A stretch of 64,000 bases of DNA from Roseibium polysiphoniae (GCF_014842925.1 NZ_JACYXJ010000006.1:1-64000); one strand, 5' to 3'; counted from the first letter of the stretch, positions 7,401 to 16,145 are shown. Numbers and translations: made by a program. The notes: generated by a model not told the origin, from the sequence alone.

Positions 7401-10049
7401 GATCAGCCTGTCGTCGCCGTCAGCGCCATTCAGGTAATAGCCAATGTCGACCCAGCCGGCGGAGAAACTCCCGTCCGCATTGAACCGGGCGATCTCGCTC
7501 CAGACCTGAAGATTGTCGTTGTTGCCGTGCAGCGTGTCGTTGCCGGAGCCGCCGATCGCCGCTTCCGCCTGATGGGTCCCGAGGATCACTTGGGTGGCAA
7601 TCTCCGTGTCGAGGCTCAAGGTGTCATAGCCCGCCCCGCCGGAGATCTGCCCACCCACCAGATCCTCCGCATCAACGACCAGCGTGTCGTTGCCATCGCC
7701 GCCGGTGAGGTTGTCGCTCCCCGTGCCGCCGATCAGAATGTCATGACCGGCCCCGCCCGTGAGCGTGTCGTTGCCGCCCGCCCCTTCCAGAAGCACGTCT
7801 TCCAGCTTGGCGGAAGCGTCTAGCGTGTTGGCATCGTCATTGCCGATGGCCGAGGACCATAGAGAAGTCGTCAGTTCGCCATCCGCGGCTTCCGTGTCGG
7901 TGCCAAGGGCAAAGCTTGCAGCCCCTGCTGCAGCGAAAAGAACCTTGCGCCCGGTGGACCCCTCCTCGGTGCCATCGGCGCCCTCATAGGTGACGATGGC
8001 GTTGCCATCCGCATCCACCGTGCGTTTGACGCCCAGCTTGGTGTAGCCGAGCGAGACGTCACCGACCGACATCACCGAACCATCGCTCAAGGTTGCTTCC
8101 GTAAAGCCGTGGATCGCCGTGTTATCATCCAGAACCACGGTGGTTTCATTGGTCCGGGTCAGCGTGATCGAGGTGATGTCATAGTCGGCAAGGGAGCGCA
8201 GCTCCCCGACATCGACCACGCCGTCGCTGTCAGCATCGCGCCAGACCTTGAACTGGCTCCAGGCGGCATCCCGCGCATCAAAGACGCCATCCCCATTGCC
8301 GCCATTGGCCTGATCGAAATGGGCCGCCAAAGCCTCCAGATCCGTGTCGAACTCATCGCTTGTCAGTTCGGAAAAGGCGATCTGATGGGCGCTCGCCAGC
8401 GAGCCGTCGCCATTCTCATCCCAGAACAGCAGGCCGTCATCGGCGCCGACCCAGGCCGTGCGTTCCAGAAAGCCGTCGTCGTCAAAGTCGAACTCGGTGA
8501 AGGAGCGGTCCATCGGCGTGATCTCGATGCCGTCGCCGTCCAGATCCAGGATCAGCGGCTTGCCGCTGTCGGTGGAGCTTTCGTGGCCCGCCTGTTGCCG
8601 GGCATGGCGAATGTTCGCTTCAATCCTCGCCACTTCGCCGGCGTCGGTCACCGGCTCATCGCCATTGTGATCCGTGAACTCCTTCCAGGACGCATAGCCG
8701 ATCTGACTGCCGCTATAGCCCTGCTTCTCCATCGCATAGGCAATGGAAGCCGCGTGGGCCGTCGGCGTATCGCGAAATCCGTCGCTGAGACTTAGGCGAT
8801 ATTGGGCAACGAGATTGCCATCCACGGACACCCGTTCGTTCCAGTTGGATTCAACGGAGGCGACACCGTCGCCCTCTCGCCAATTCGCATAGTGAAAGCC
8901 TTCGATCCCATAAGGATCTGCCCAACTGTCATTGTGCACGCGTACGCCGCCGGCGACATAGGTGTGGAAGTCCTCGACCTCGAAATTATAGGTCTTCCAG
9001 CCTTTTTTGAATTCCGGCTTCAGGGCCAGATTGCCGTTCTGGGGCAGAACATAGCCTTCCGCCTGCTCGAACATCTCTGCTGTTGCCGCGCTATAGACGA
9101 TACGCTCGGCGGAGACCATAGCCTCGGAGCCATCGGCCAGCACAAGCGTACCCGTGCCGCCCGCCATCAGTTGTTCGATCTGGCGAAAGCCGCCATGGGC
9201 GGTCAGGAATTCATGGCCCGGGGTGGTGACGAGTTCTTTTTTCTCGTCCTCCTCGACCCAGGTCAGCCGCAGCCATTCTTCGGTGATGTTGGTGAAGGTC
9301 CGAACGACCTTTTTCGGCACCAAGGCGCCACGGCCATTGTCGGCGAGAGAATCGAAGGAGAGGACAAGGTCGCCGGGGCGGATGGCGGAGATGTCGGAAG
9401 TCGTTCCATCAGCCAGAGCGATCAATGTATCGGCTGCAAAGCATCTATCGAGATTATTCAGTGCTTCTTGCGCACGGACTTGACTCAAAAGCGCAGCAGC
9501 GTCTTCGACTTCAATGTTCTGGACTGCCCTAGATATCAGCTTTCCTGACGCATCATATTTTTCAATTTTTGTCCCGACATAATCGAGGCCGTTCTTTTTG
9601 CCGAGATGTGTAAATGTTGAAATTTCGAAAGAACCGTCGGCGTGCGAGGTAGTCAGGCTCGCAGTAGCGCTACGGGGCTCCAAACTAGGAAAATTATCGA
9701 CACCGATTGCAGCAAGTGCGCCGCCTACAAGTGTACCGGCCCCAATTGCGATAGGGTTGGCTGTTATCGCCGCAGCCGCAGCTCCAGACAACATACCACC
9801 ACCAATGGACGCTCCGACCGCAACGACATCTCTGATCGTTAGTCCGTCTTCATCAATGGAGCGAACGCCGGTATCAACCAAAGGCCCCCCAAATTTACCC
9901 AGGATTCGCCCACCCCACTTGCTCCCCGTGTCAAAATCAATGATATCGCCGACGGCAGAGACTACGGTCCCCAGCTGGCCCAAAGCTAGATCACCAGTCG
10001 TTCTTAGGGCCTCGATAATAAAACTGTTGTCTCTTTGGTTTTCTGTCAT
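4353..10049 (-). CDS. Giant Hint/RTX/FG-GAP secreted-type protein, frameshifted near its end
   Basis: This is an open frame of 1898 aa. The order is as follows. An N-terminus with a Gly/Ala-rich hydrophobic segment spans about 75-117. A Hint (hedgehog/intein) domain spans about 203-373, with Cys203 at the start, TPGHEF around 276-281 and a terminal His-Asn pair at 372-373. A calcium-binding region with PLILDLDGDGIEITPMD and EF-like DxDxDG loops starts at about 500. RTX nonapeptide blocks with intervening related-domain segments follow. Then come seven FG-GAP/VCBS repeats (GDFNGDGYDDLMFTW type, about 46 aa each, near 5040-6130), and finally more RTX turns. The Hint residues look complete, so self-cleavage is possible. 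RTX repeats bind Ca2+ outside the cell after type I export, but no HlyB/HlyD/TolC-like genes are in the window. The last 21 residues are out-of-frame sequence, and the natural end lies in 3466-4359. Its ATG overlaps the stop of the small membrane gene (ATGA). A toxin or adhesin role is plausible but unproven. Confidence 0.88.
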   Translation of the reverse strand: MTENQRDNSFIIEALRTTGDLALGQLGTVVSAVGDIIDFDTGSKWGGRILGKFGGPLVDTGVRSIDEDGLTIRDVVAVGASIGGGMLSGAAAAAITANPIAIGAGTLVGGALAAIGVDNFPSLEPRSATASLTTSHADGSFEISTFTHLGKKNGLDYVGTKIEKYDASGKLISRAVQNIEVEDAAALLSQVRAQEALNNLDRCFAADTLIALADGTTSDISAIRPGDLVLSFDSLADNGRGALVPKKVVRTFTNITEEWLRLTWVEEDEKKELVTTPGHEFLTAHGGFRQIEQLMAGGTGTLVLADGSEAMVSAERIVYSAATAEMFEQAEGYVLPQNGNLALKPEFKKGWKTYNFEVEDFHTYVAGGVRVHNDSWADPYGIEGFHYANWREGDGVASVESNWNERVSVDGNLVAQYRLSLSDGFRDTPTAHAASIAYAMEKQGYSGSQIGYASWKEFTDHNGDEPVTDAGEVARIEANIRHARQQAGHESSTDSGKPLILDLDGDGIEITPMDRSFTEFDFDDDGFLERTAWVGADDGLLFWDENGDGSLASAHQIAFSELTSDEFDTDLEALAAHFDQANGGNGDGVFDARDAAWSQFKVWRDADSDGVVDVGELRSLADYDITSITLTRTNETTVVLDDNTAIHGFTEATLSDGSVMSVGDVSLGYTKLGVKRTVDADGNAIVTYEGADGTEEGSTGRKVLFAAAGAASFALGTDTEAADGELTTSLWSSAIGNDDANTLDASAKLEDVLLEGAGGNDTLTGGAGHDILIGGTGSDNLTGGDGNDTLVVDAEDLVGGQISGGAGYDTLSLDTEIATQVILGTHQAEAAIGGSGNDTLHGNNDNLQVWSEIARFNADGSFSAGWVDIGYYLNGADGDDRLIGAKNADQLIGGSGNDVLEAKAGDDTLSGGTGNDTLKGGTGNDVYLYNRGDGDDIIDDSGSTADSEGNGGDTLALGAGIALSDLNIRLDSADLLITFFEESQADKDIAAELGLPDLTGSLRIKNWTSGTGKIEYLSVADGTVIELRDMALFDMSGDQGGQTTGTSGRDFINTQAGNDTIYAGAGDDIAYAGEGADVVFGEDGNDVLFGEGGNDHLSGGHGDDRLDGGDGDDGLTAYFGDDTLTGGAGNDTLHGGADHDYLDGGDGNDILRGYDDDPNNDAGDGNDLLNGGKGDDRLEGAAGDDTYVYNRGDGSDTIYETGNGGNGDTLAFGTGIDLEDLRFSRSGNNLLIEFYPESAEEAANAESRGLAALTGSIIVTDWFASTARRIESLSFAGGDKVWIGHLDNFQNGTDLSFEGRFDQIPTTAINGSPSRVLVGDYNGDGFDDMMFTWNSSGANKLFLGRSDGDFDQVSTPIVTTAINGNPNKASVGDFNGDGYDDLMFTWGSSGANKMFLGRSAGGFDQLSGKIASSAINGNPSRVSVGDFNGDGYDDLMFTWNSSGANKMFVGSSNGSFVQYSGQISAGAINGNPSRTLVGDFNGDGRDDLMFTWNASGSNRMYLGRSDGGFDARIDMIARTAINGNPSRTLVGDFNGDGFDDLMFTWNSSGWNRMYLGRADGGFEARIDMISTGEINGSPSRVLVGDYNGDGRDDLMFTWSASGTNRLYLGQTDGTFEKRLDLTLPGQINGNSDWGFPLDVNGDAIDDLIFSWGSSGTNRLYLGHTGGRNFLTGTASNDYINGLEGADTINGGNGHDTLLGGDGNDTLYGDEGHDVLMGGEGDDTLHGGDGNDVLDAGKGAGGLQLLQGEVGDDTYLIGVDAGLVMLNDDAEWEASGTDTLVFKDLNLSDLDVSQHIDGGEPFLRFQWNKGGVSGELRIANAAEHIERFEFADGTSLSRVEFDIHGRAVLHGTDEDDLIVGGVTTAGGDVGRFADENLLAFKAMSLSFLGQRKAIVRKGC

Positions 10050-10303
10050 TTTTGATCACCGGATTCACCACTACAAGCGCTAATATTTTTCGCTTTACAT
10101 CTGCGGATCGACAGGAAAAAGCGGAATACAAAAACAGGGGGGAGAAAAACAACGACAAGAAAAATTACCTGAGTATACTTTGTAGATTCAAGATCCTTAA
10201 TAAGAAGGAAGTATATAATCGCAGAAAAAACCCACACAAAAAATTCAGGCCTGTGATACTTCCATGCACAAGTCCAGCATTTTTTATTCGAATCTTCAAT
10301 CAT
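10046..10303 (-). CDS. Small membrane protein coupled to the giant protein
   Basis: The 85-aa product has two predicted membrane segments, around 21-36 (FFVWVFSAIIYFLLI) and 44-65 (VIFLVVVFLPPVFVFRF). It has a short Cys-containing N-terminus (CWTC) and a basic loop after the second segment. Its stop overlaps the start of the RTX gene by four bases (ATGA), a sign of translational coupling, so the two are one transcript. It is clearly more AT-rich than its surroundings. I do not recognise a family. Upstream coupling to a putative secreted toxin suggests an immunity or export helper role, which is inference from position only. Confidence 0.6.
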   Translation of the reverse strand: MIEDSNKKCWTCAWKYHRPEFFVWVFSAIIYFLLIKDLESTKYTQVIFLVVVFLPPVFVFRFFLSIRRCKAKNISACSGESGDQK

Positions 10304-10444
10304 ATGTAAAATCCAAAATTTGTATTATTTTCTAAAGTTAAATTATTTTTCTTTTTCAATATTAGCTCCTCCCTTTCAAACACATCCCTCGAGATCCCAC
10401 TTGGGCATCAACAATATTTAAGAAACTAGGGCCTAAACCCTTTG

Positions 10445-11215
10445 CTATCGCGCGCCCACATCCAAGTAATTCCCACCCACCGTCTTCATCCCACATCGCC
10501 GGAAGAAGCGGTCGGCCTCGGCGGCGTTTTCGCCGTTGGTGACGTGGCAGAGCAGATGGGCGCAGCCGCGGGTCCTGGCCCAGTGGCGCAGGGCCTGCAC
10601 CAGCCGCAAGACCACCTTGCCAGAGACAAGCGTGCCCGAAAGCCCTGGATCGATGTTCAACGTCTGGACCGTGGCAATGAGACTGCCCTCGCCCAGGAAG
10701 TATTCGCCCGCATGAACGGAGGCAAAGCCGAGCAGCCGCTCTCGTGGGCCTTCAGCTGACCCCAGCGTCGGACCGGCTTTATCCATGGCGCTGTCGGACG
10801 CGATCGCATAGATCAGCCCGTAGCGCTCCGGTTGGGCCATGGCCTTGTCGAAGATCGCCCGCGCCTTTGCCTCCGAAAAGGCAATCTCCTTGAAGACTGT
10901 GCGTTCGTGAGCCGCGCGCGCCAGCGCCAGCCCGGCCTGGTAATCGGCCTCAGTATTCTGTGCAAGCCGGATACGCACGCCGCCTGGCTTTTGGCGCCGC
11001 TTAGCGGTCTCCATTCCAGGCATGGCCTCAGCCAAACGCTCGGCCGCACCCGCAGACGCATTGGCTGGAGCGGAAATTTCCTGCGGCACGGTTCGGGAAG
11101 ATGCGCTGTCTGAAGGCTTTGCATGAGCGCTCGCTGCAGCGCCCGGCTGATTGCCCGCCGCAGCCCGCGTCTGCCCCTCGCCTCTTAGTGCTTCACTCAA
11201 ACCTGCCTGCCCCAA
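10445..11215 (-). CDS. GNAT-family N-acetyltransferase
   Basis: The frame gives 256 aa. The first 75 residues are Ala/Ser-rich and probably disordered or not translated; METAKRRQK (about residue 74) is an alternative start. From about 83 a GNAT-like domain runs IRLAQNTEADYQAGLALARA, then a long helix region, then LLGFASVHAGEYF and VQTLNIDPGLSG in place of the usual beta-4/beta-5 strands, ending with an FFRRCGMKTVGGNYL segment typical of the C-terminal GNAT arm. The transferred group and substrate are unknown. It lies upstream of the small membrane gene on the same strand, separated by an AT-rich gap of about 140 bp. HlyC-type toxin acyltransferases also have a GNAT-like fold, but no HlyC signature was seen. 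Confidence 0.7.
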   Translation of the reverse strand: MGQAGLSEALRGEGQTRAAAGNQPGAAASAHAKPSDSASSRTVPQEISAPANASAGAAERLAEAMPGMETAKRRQKPGGVRIRLAQNTEADYQAGLALARAAHERTVFKEIAFSEAKARAIFDKAMAQPERYGLIYAIASDSAMDKAGPTLGSAEGPRERLLGFASVHAGEYFLGEGSLIATVQTLNIDPGLSGTLVSGKVVLRLVQALRHWARTRGCAHLLCHVTNGENAAEADRFFRRCGMKTVGGNYLDVGAR

Positions 11216-11740
11216 ATCGTCGCCGGCGCCCGTTTTTCCATGGCGCCTTTTTCTTCCCTAACGTCAGGTACTTATCCGCCTTATCCCGCCCACGAAGGAC
11301 CGCCAAAAGCGAATCCCCCAAGCCTTGGCAAGACCCTAGCAACATCCGGAAAAGGAACAAGCAACCGGACATACAAGCATTGCGGGAGAGAGAAATTTTC
11401 GTCAGAGATGTTAGAAGTCTGACGGCCCAGGAGCCCCTTCCACGCTGCGGGTCCTTTCACGGCCTCCCTGTCCTACGGGGCTATTCGCGACCTCAGGGCT
11501 TTGAAACGCGTGGCGATTTCAAAACGTGTCGGGTTTATGTTTAGGATAATGTTTGGCCTACGCTTGCAATGGCCGGTGCAAGGGTCTGTTTCGTCCCCGG
11601 CACCTCTTTTGTTTTCGACCGACCGCAGGATAGTTGATAGGCCAGTTCGCGTTTTGAGGTGACCGCTCTTGATAGCTATCGCGCGTTGTTTCTGTTTGTA
11701 TATCTGACGTTGTAAAAAGATTCGTTGAGTAACCACCCGC
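11216..11740. other. Intergenic region before the restriction operon
   Basis: It separates the leftward GNAT gene from the rightward restriction genes and contains repeat copy 2 (11444-11557). No credible gene was seen; the frames at 11101-11544 and 11473-11812 lack protein-like composition. It should contain the promoter of the restriction genes, but I could not single out a convincing one. Confidence 0.4.
11444..11557. repeat. 114-bp imperfect direct repeat, copy 2
   Basis: This is the partner of 3084-3197, offset 8360 bp and ungapped. The internal inverted repeat is better preserved here (TTTGAAA/TTTCAAA at about 11500-11523). It lies upstream of the restriction genes. It may be a trace of duplication at the ends of an inserted module or a shared regulatory/structured RNA element. 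Confidence 0.8.
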
Positions 11741-14700
11741 ATGTCCGATCCGATTGATGCCTTCATTGACCGCTGGAAGCCATCGGGCGGCAGCGAGATG
11801 GCGAATTTTCAAATGTTTGCCGATGAACTGACGGATCTACTGGGCGTCGACAGACCCAAACCGGCAACCGCTGACGGCGAGAACAACGACTACCGCTTTG
11901 AACGGCCGGTCACCTTCACCCATACGGGCCGCAAGAGCCGGGGACGTATCGACCTCTATCGCAAGGGCTGCTTTGTCCTGGAAGCAAAGCAGGGCGGCGA
12001 CAAGGGTTCCAAAGCCGACATAGACCAGCTCGCACTTCTAAGCGAGAAGGATGCGCCCAAGGTCCGTCTCGGTCATGGCCCGCGTGGCACGGCCAAGTGG
12101 GACGACACGATGCTCAAGGCGCGTAACCAGGCCGACGGCTATGCCCGCGCCGTTTCCAAGGAAGACGGCTGGCCGCCCTTCCTGATGATTGTCGATGTCG
12201 GCCACGTGATTGAGCTTTATGCCGACTTCTCCCGCGCCGGTCAGGGCTATACCCAGTTCCCGGACGGCAACCGCTATCGCATCAAGCTGGAAGACCTGTG
12301 CGACGCCGACACATGCGATCTTCTGCGCACGATCTGGACAGATCCATTCTCGCTAGATCCCTCCCTGAAGGCCGCCGAAGTCACAAGGGATATCGCTGCG
12401 CATCTGGCCGAGCTGGGCAAGAGTTTTGAGGGACAGGGTCACGACAGCGAAAAGGTCGCCCGTTTCCTGATGCGCTGCTTGTTTTCCATGTTCGCCGAAG
12501 ACGTGGAGTTGATCCCGAAGGACAGTTTCACCGGGCTTCTGATGGACTTCAGAGGCCACCCGGAGCATGCGGCTTTGTCCTTGAAAGAACTCTGGGAGGC
12601 GATGGACAAGGGTGTCTACTCCCACGCGCTGAAGGCGGACCTGAAGCGCTTCAACGGCGGACTGTTCAAGGAACCCGACGCCCTGCCGCTGAATGGCTTG
12701 CAGCTTGGCCTTTTGATCGAGGCAGCCGAGGCTGACTGGAAGCAGGTGGAACCGGCGATTTTCGGCACGCTGCTGGAACGTGCGCTCGACAAGCGCCAGC
12801 GGCACAAGCTCGGTGCCCACTACACGCCGCGCGCCTATGTCCAGCGACTGGTGACGCCGACTATCATTGACCCGCTGCGCGCCGACTGGAAGGACGTGCA
12901 GACCGCCGTGCAGCGGCTGATGTCCGACGGCAAGGAGACAGAGGCCCGCGCTGCCGTCCACGACTTTCACCGCACGCTTTGCGAGACAACCGTGTTCGAC
13001 CCGGCCTGCGGCTCAGGCAACTTCCTCTATGTCGCCATGGAAATGATGAAGCGGCTGGAAGGCGAAGTCACCGCGCTCCTGGAGGAACTTGGCGAGGACC
13101 AGGCGTCTCTTGGCCTGTCCGGTCACACGGTCGATCCGCACCAGTTCTTAGGGATTGAGCTGAACCCCTGGGCGGCGGCGGTGGCCGAACTGGTGCTCTG
13201 GATCGGCTACCTGCAATGGCATTTCCGCACCCACGGCAAGGCGTCGCCCTCCGAGCCGGTTCTGAAGGACTTCAAAAACATCCAAAACCGCGATGCGGTG
13301 CTGGAGTGGGAAGACCGCATTCCAAGGCTGGATGAGGCAGGCAAGCCGGTCACCCGCTGGGATGGGGTGACCACCCTGCGCCATCCGGTAACGGGCGAGG
13401 AAGTGCCAGACCCGGATGCCCGCATTCAGGTCTACGACTATATCAAGCCGAAACCCGCCAATTGGCCCGAAGCCACTTTCATCGTTGGCAATCCGCCGTT
13501 TATTGGTGCCAGTCGCCTGCGGGATAGCCTCGGCGATGGCTATGTCGAGGCACTCTGGAAAGCCTATCCGAAGATGCCGCAAAGTGCGGATCTGGTCATG
13601 TTCTGGTGGGACAAGGCGGCTCTGGCTGCACGTGGCTTTGACCGGAAGAAGGCCAAGGGCACCCGCCGCTTCGGTCTGATCACCACCAATTCCCTGCGCC
13701 AGACGTTCAATCGTCGGGTATTGGAGCCACATCTAAACGACCCGAAAAAGCCGCTATCCCTGCTTTTCGCCATCCCGGATCACCCCTGGGTGGATACCCA
13801 GTTCGGGGCAGCGGTGCGGATTTCCATGACGGTTGGAGCTGCTGGCAATCGTGCTGGCCAGTTGCTGTCTGTGGCGACGGAAAGCAAAGAACGCTCAGAG
13901 GCAGACGGGCGCCTGGTGACCTTCGATCATCAGATCGGAAAGGTATTCGCGAATTTGCAGATAGGCGCTGATGTGGCGGGGGCTAGATCGCTCACAGCGA
14001 ACGCGAATCTTGCCCATAGAGGGATGCAGCTAATTGGCTCCGGTTTCATCTTGAGACCGGCTGAAGCTAAAGCGTTGGGATTGGGAACAATGCCAGAGGC
14101 TTCTGCTCACATCCGCAGTTACCGAAACGGACGAGATCTCACTTCAGCACCGCGCGACGTGATGGTGATCGATCTGTTTGGACTGACAGAAGCTCAAGTA
14201 AGAGAGCGCTTTCCGGCGGTCTATCAGCATGTCTTAGACAATGTGAAACCGGAGCGCGATCTCAACAACCGCGATAGTTATAAGCGTAACTGGTGGATTC
14301 ATGGTGAGCCACGACGGGATCTGCGCCGCGCGTTAAAAGGATTGCCGCGCTACATCGCAACCGTCGAGACAATGAAGCACCGCGTTTTTCAGTTTCTCGA
14401 TGCGGATATCTTGCCGGATAACATGCTCGTGGCGATCGCTCTTGATGATGCTGCTAAGCTTGCGGTGTTGTCCAGCAAACATCATGTTGTATGGTCTCTT
14501 GCAGCAGGTGGTAGGTTAGGTGTCGGCAACGACCCCCGCTACAATAAATCCCGTTGCTTCGATCCCTTTCCGTTCCCTGATCTCACTGAAACTCAGCTAA
14601 CAATACTTCGGACACTTGGCGAAGAGCTCGACGCGCACCGCAAAAAGCAACAGGCGGCGCATCCCAAGCTGACGCTGACCCAGATGTACAACGTCTTGGA

Positions 14701-15202
14701 AAAACTGCGCGCAGGCGAGACCATCGAGGGCAAGGACAACTACGATCAGGGCCTGATCGGCATTCTGAAAGACATTCACGACCGGATCGACGCTGCCGTG
14801 GCAGAAGCCTACGGCTGGCCGGAAAATCTCACCGACGAGGAAATCCTGTTCAAGCTGGTCGATCTCAACAAGGAGCGCGCGGCGGAAGAGGCGAGCGGTC
14901 ATATCCGCTGGCTGCGTCCGGACTATCAGAACCCGGAAGGCAAGCAGGCCGAAGCCAAGGCCAAGCAGGCGGAGATGGATGTCGGCGCCGCCATCAAGGT
15001 GGAGAAATCCCCCTGGCCCAAGGCCCTGCCGGAGCAGATCTCTGCGGTTCGCGAGGCGCTTGAAGACATGGGCGAAGCAACACCCGAACAGATCGCCCGT
15101 CGCTTCCAGCGCGCCCGCACCACCTCCGTCGAACCGTTGCTGGCCAGCCTGGCAGCACTCGGCCAGGCCCAAGTTACTGAGGATGGCCGCTATGCAGCAT
15201 AA
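11741..15202 (+). CDS. MmeI-like type IIL/IIG restriction-modification enzyme
   Basis: The 1153-aa single chain has the order of MmeI-type enzymes. An N-terminal PD-(D/E)xK nuclease shows D71 and the E81-A-K83 pair (RIDLYRKGCFVLEAK). A helical spacer follows. The amino-methyltransferase has SAM motif I FDPACGSGNFLYVA at about 418 and catalytic motif IV NPPF at about 584, which predicts N6-adenine methylation. A target-recognition region runs about 760-930, and a helical C-terminal part follows. In this family one polypeptide both methylates one strand of its site and cuts at a distance. The recognition sequence cannot be read here. Translation probably starts at ATG 11741. The Mrr gene follows 13 bp after the stop, so the two are likely co-transcribed. 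Confidence 0.88.
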   Translation: MSDPIDAFIDRWKPSGGSEMANFQMFADELTDLLGVDRPKPATADGENNDYRFERPVTFTHTGRKSRGRIDLYRKGCFVLEAKQGGDKGSKADIDQLALLSEKDAPKVRLGHGPRGTAKWDDTMLKARNQADGYARAVSKEDGWPPFLMIVDVGHVIELYADFSRAGQGYTQFPDGNRYRIKLEDLCDADTCDLLRTIWTDPFSLDPSLKAAEVTRDIAAHLAELGKSFEGQGHDSEKVARFLMRCLFSMFAEDVELIPKDSFTGLLMDFRGHPEHAALSLKELWEAMDKGVYSHALKADLKRFNGGLFKEPDALPLNGLQLGLLIEAAEADWKQVEPAIFGTLLERALDKRQRHKLGAHYTPRAYVQRLVTPTIIDPLRADWKDVQTAVQRLMSDGKETEARAAVHDFHRTLCETTVFDPACGSGNFLYVAMEMMKRLEGEVTALLEELGEDQASLGLSGHTVDPHQFLGIELNPWAAAVAELVLWIGYLQWHFRTHGKASPSEPVLKDFKNIQNRDAVLEWEDRIPRLDEAGKPVTRWDGVTTLRHPVTGEEVPDPDARIQVYDYIKPKPANWPEATFIVGNPPFIGASRLRDSLGDGYVEALWKAYPKMPQSADLVMFWWDKAALAARGFDRKKAKGTRRFGLITTNSLRQTFNRRVLEPHLNDPKKPLSLLFAIPDHPWVDTQFGAAVRISMTVGAAGNRAGQLLSVATESKERSEADGRLVTFDHQIGKVFANLQIGADVAGARSLTANANLAHRGMQLIGSGFILRPAEAKALGLGTMPEASAHIRSYRNGRDLTSAPRDVMVIDLFGLTEAQVRERFPAVYQHVLDNVKPERDLNNRDSYKRNWWIHGEPRRDLRRALKGLPRYIATVETMKHRVFQFLDADILPDNMLVAIALDDAAKLAVLSSKHHVVWSLAAGGRLGVGNDPRYNKSRCFDPFPFPDLTETQLTILRTLGEELDAHRKKQQAAHPKLTLTQMYNVLEKLRAGETIEGKDNYDQGLIGILKDIHDRIDAAVAEAYGWPENLTDEEILFKLVDLNKERAAEEASGHIRWLRPDYQNPEGKQAEAKAKQAEMDVGAAIKVEKSPWPKALPEQISAVREALEDMGEATPEQIARRFQRARTTSVEPLLASLAALGQAQVTEDGRYAA

Positions 15203-15215
15203 TGGGAGTCAATGA

Positions 15216-16145
15216 ATGTCACGCCGCTTCACCGTTGAGCCGACCGGCATGCCTGACCTGCCAGGCATGATGCTGGCAACGATCGAGGCATTAAAGCAAA
15301 TCGGCGGCTCAGCCTCCATCCAGGAACTGGAAGAAAAGGTCATCGAGATCGAAGGGCTGTCCGAAGAAGAGCAGTCCTATACTCAGCCGGGCGACGACCC
15401 GCGCACCCGCGTTGCCTATTTCCTTGCCTGGGCGCGCACCTATCTGAAGCGCGGCGGAGCGTTGGAAAACTCCTCCCGCGGTGTCTGGGCGTTAACTGAC
15501 GATGGCGAGGCTATCGTCAGCAAGCAGCAAACAGAAGCCATTCATAAAAGGGTTCTTGATGAAGAGCGCGAGCGGGCCAAGGCCAAGCGTAAGGAAAAGC
15601 TGCAAAAGGAAGCTGCGCGGAAAGACAAGCGCGAAACTGTATCTGAGCCTGCTCCGCTGGACGCCGATGAGGACACTACTGGGGCTGAAAACTGGAAGCT
15701 CAAGCTCCGCGACACGTTGCGCGCCATGGACCCTTCAGCCTTTGAGCGGCTGTCGCAGCGCCTCTTGCGCGAGGCGGGGTTCATCAAAGTCGAGGTTCGC
15801 GGCAAGACCGGGGATGGCGGCATCGACGGCGTCGGCGTCCTTCGCGTCAATCTGGTTTCATTTCAGGTCTACTTCCAGTGCAAGCGCTGGAAGGGCAGCG
15901 TTGGATCAAAGGAGATCCGCGACTTTAGGGGTGCCCTGCAAGGGCGTGCGGACAAAGGCCTGTTCATCACAACCGGTACCTTTACCAGCCAGGCCTCAGA
16001 AGAAGCCACTCGCGATGGCGCCATCGCCATTGACCTGATCGATGGCGACCGCCTTTGTGACCTCCTGAAGCAATATGACCTCGGCGTCAAAACGCAGATG
16101 ATCGAAGCAGTCACGATTGATGCAGGGTGGTTTCAGAGCATTTGA
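15216..16145 (+). CDS. Mrr-type restriction endonuclease
   Basis: The 309-aa product begins with an Mrr N-terminal winged-helix domain (about 1-95, MLATIEALKQIGGSASIQEL and a wing ending GVWALTDDG). A charged coiled-coil linker spans about 105-145. An Mrr catalytic domain of PD-(D/E)xK type spans about 165-290. Visible active-site elements are the Asp in GDGGIDGVG and the Q-x-K of FQCKRW. Mrr proteins cut modified DNA, so pairing with a methyltransferase is notable: either this is a second nuclease that recognises the partner's modification, or it is part of one composite system. Start ATG 15216 has GGGAG upstream. It is tightly linked to the MmeI-like gene. Confidence 0.88.
   Translation: MSRRFTVEPTGMPDLPGMMLATIEALKQIGGSASIQELEEKVIEIEGLSEEEQSYTQPGDDPRTRVAYFLAWARTYLKRGGALENSSRGVWALTDDGEAIVSKQQTEAIHKRVLDEERERAKAKRKEKLQKEAARKDKRETVSEPAPLDADEDTTGAENWKLKLRDTLRAMDPSAFERLSQRLLREAGFIKVEVRGKTGDGGIDGVGVLRVNLVSFQVYFQCKRWKGSVGSKEIRDFRGALQGRADKGLFITTGTFTSQASEEATRDGAIAIDLIDGDRLCDLLKQYDLGVKTQMIEAVTIDAGWFQSI

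Noticed and set aside
5040..9000. Short-period repeats that could suggest a CRISPR array or VNTR
   Set aside because: The repeats are coding (FG-GAP and RTX) with varying bases and no constant spacers. No CRISPR array or Cas gene was found in the window.
4503..9548. Several long plus-strand frames opposite the RTX gene (4503-5726, 6195-6998, 8109-8795, 8802-9548)
   Set aside because: Repeated GGxGxD codons keep the opposite strand open. These frames mirror the repeats and contain no independent motifs.
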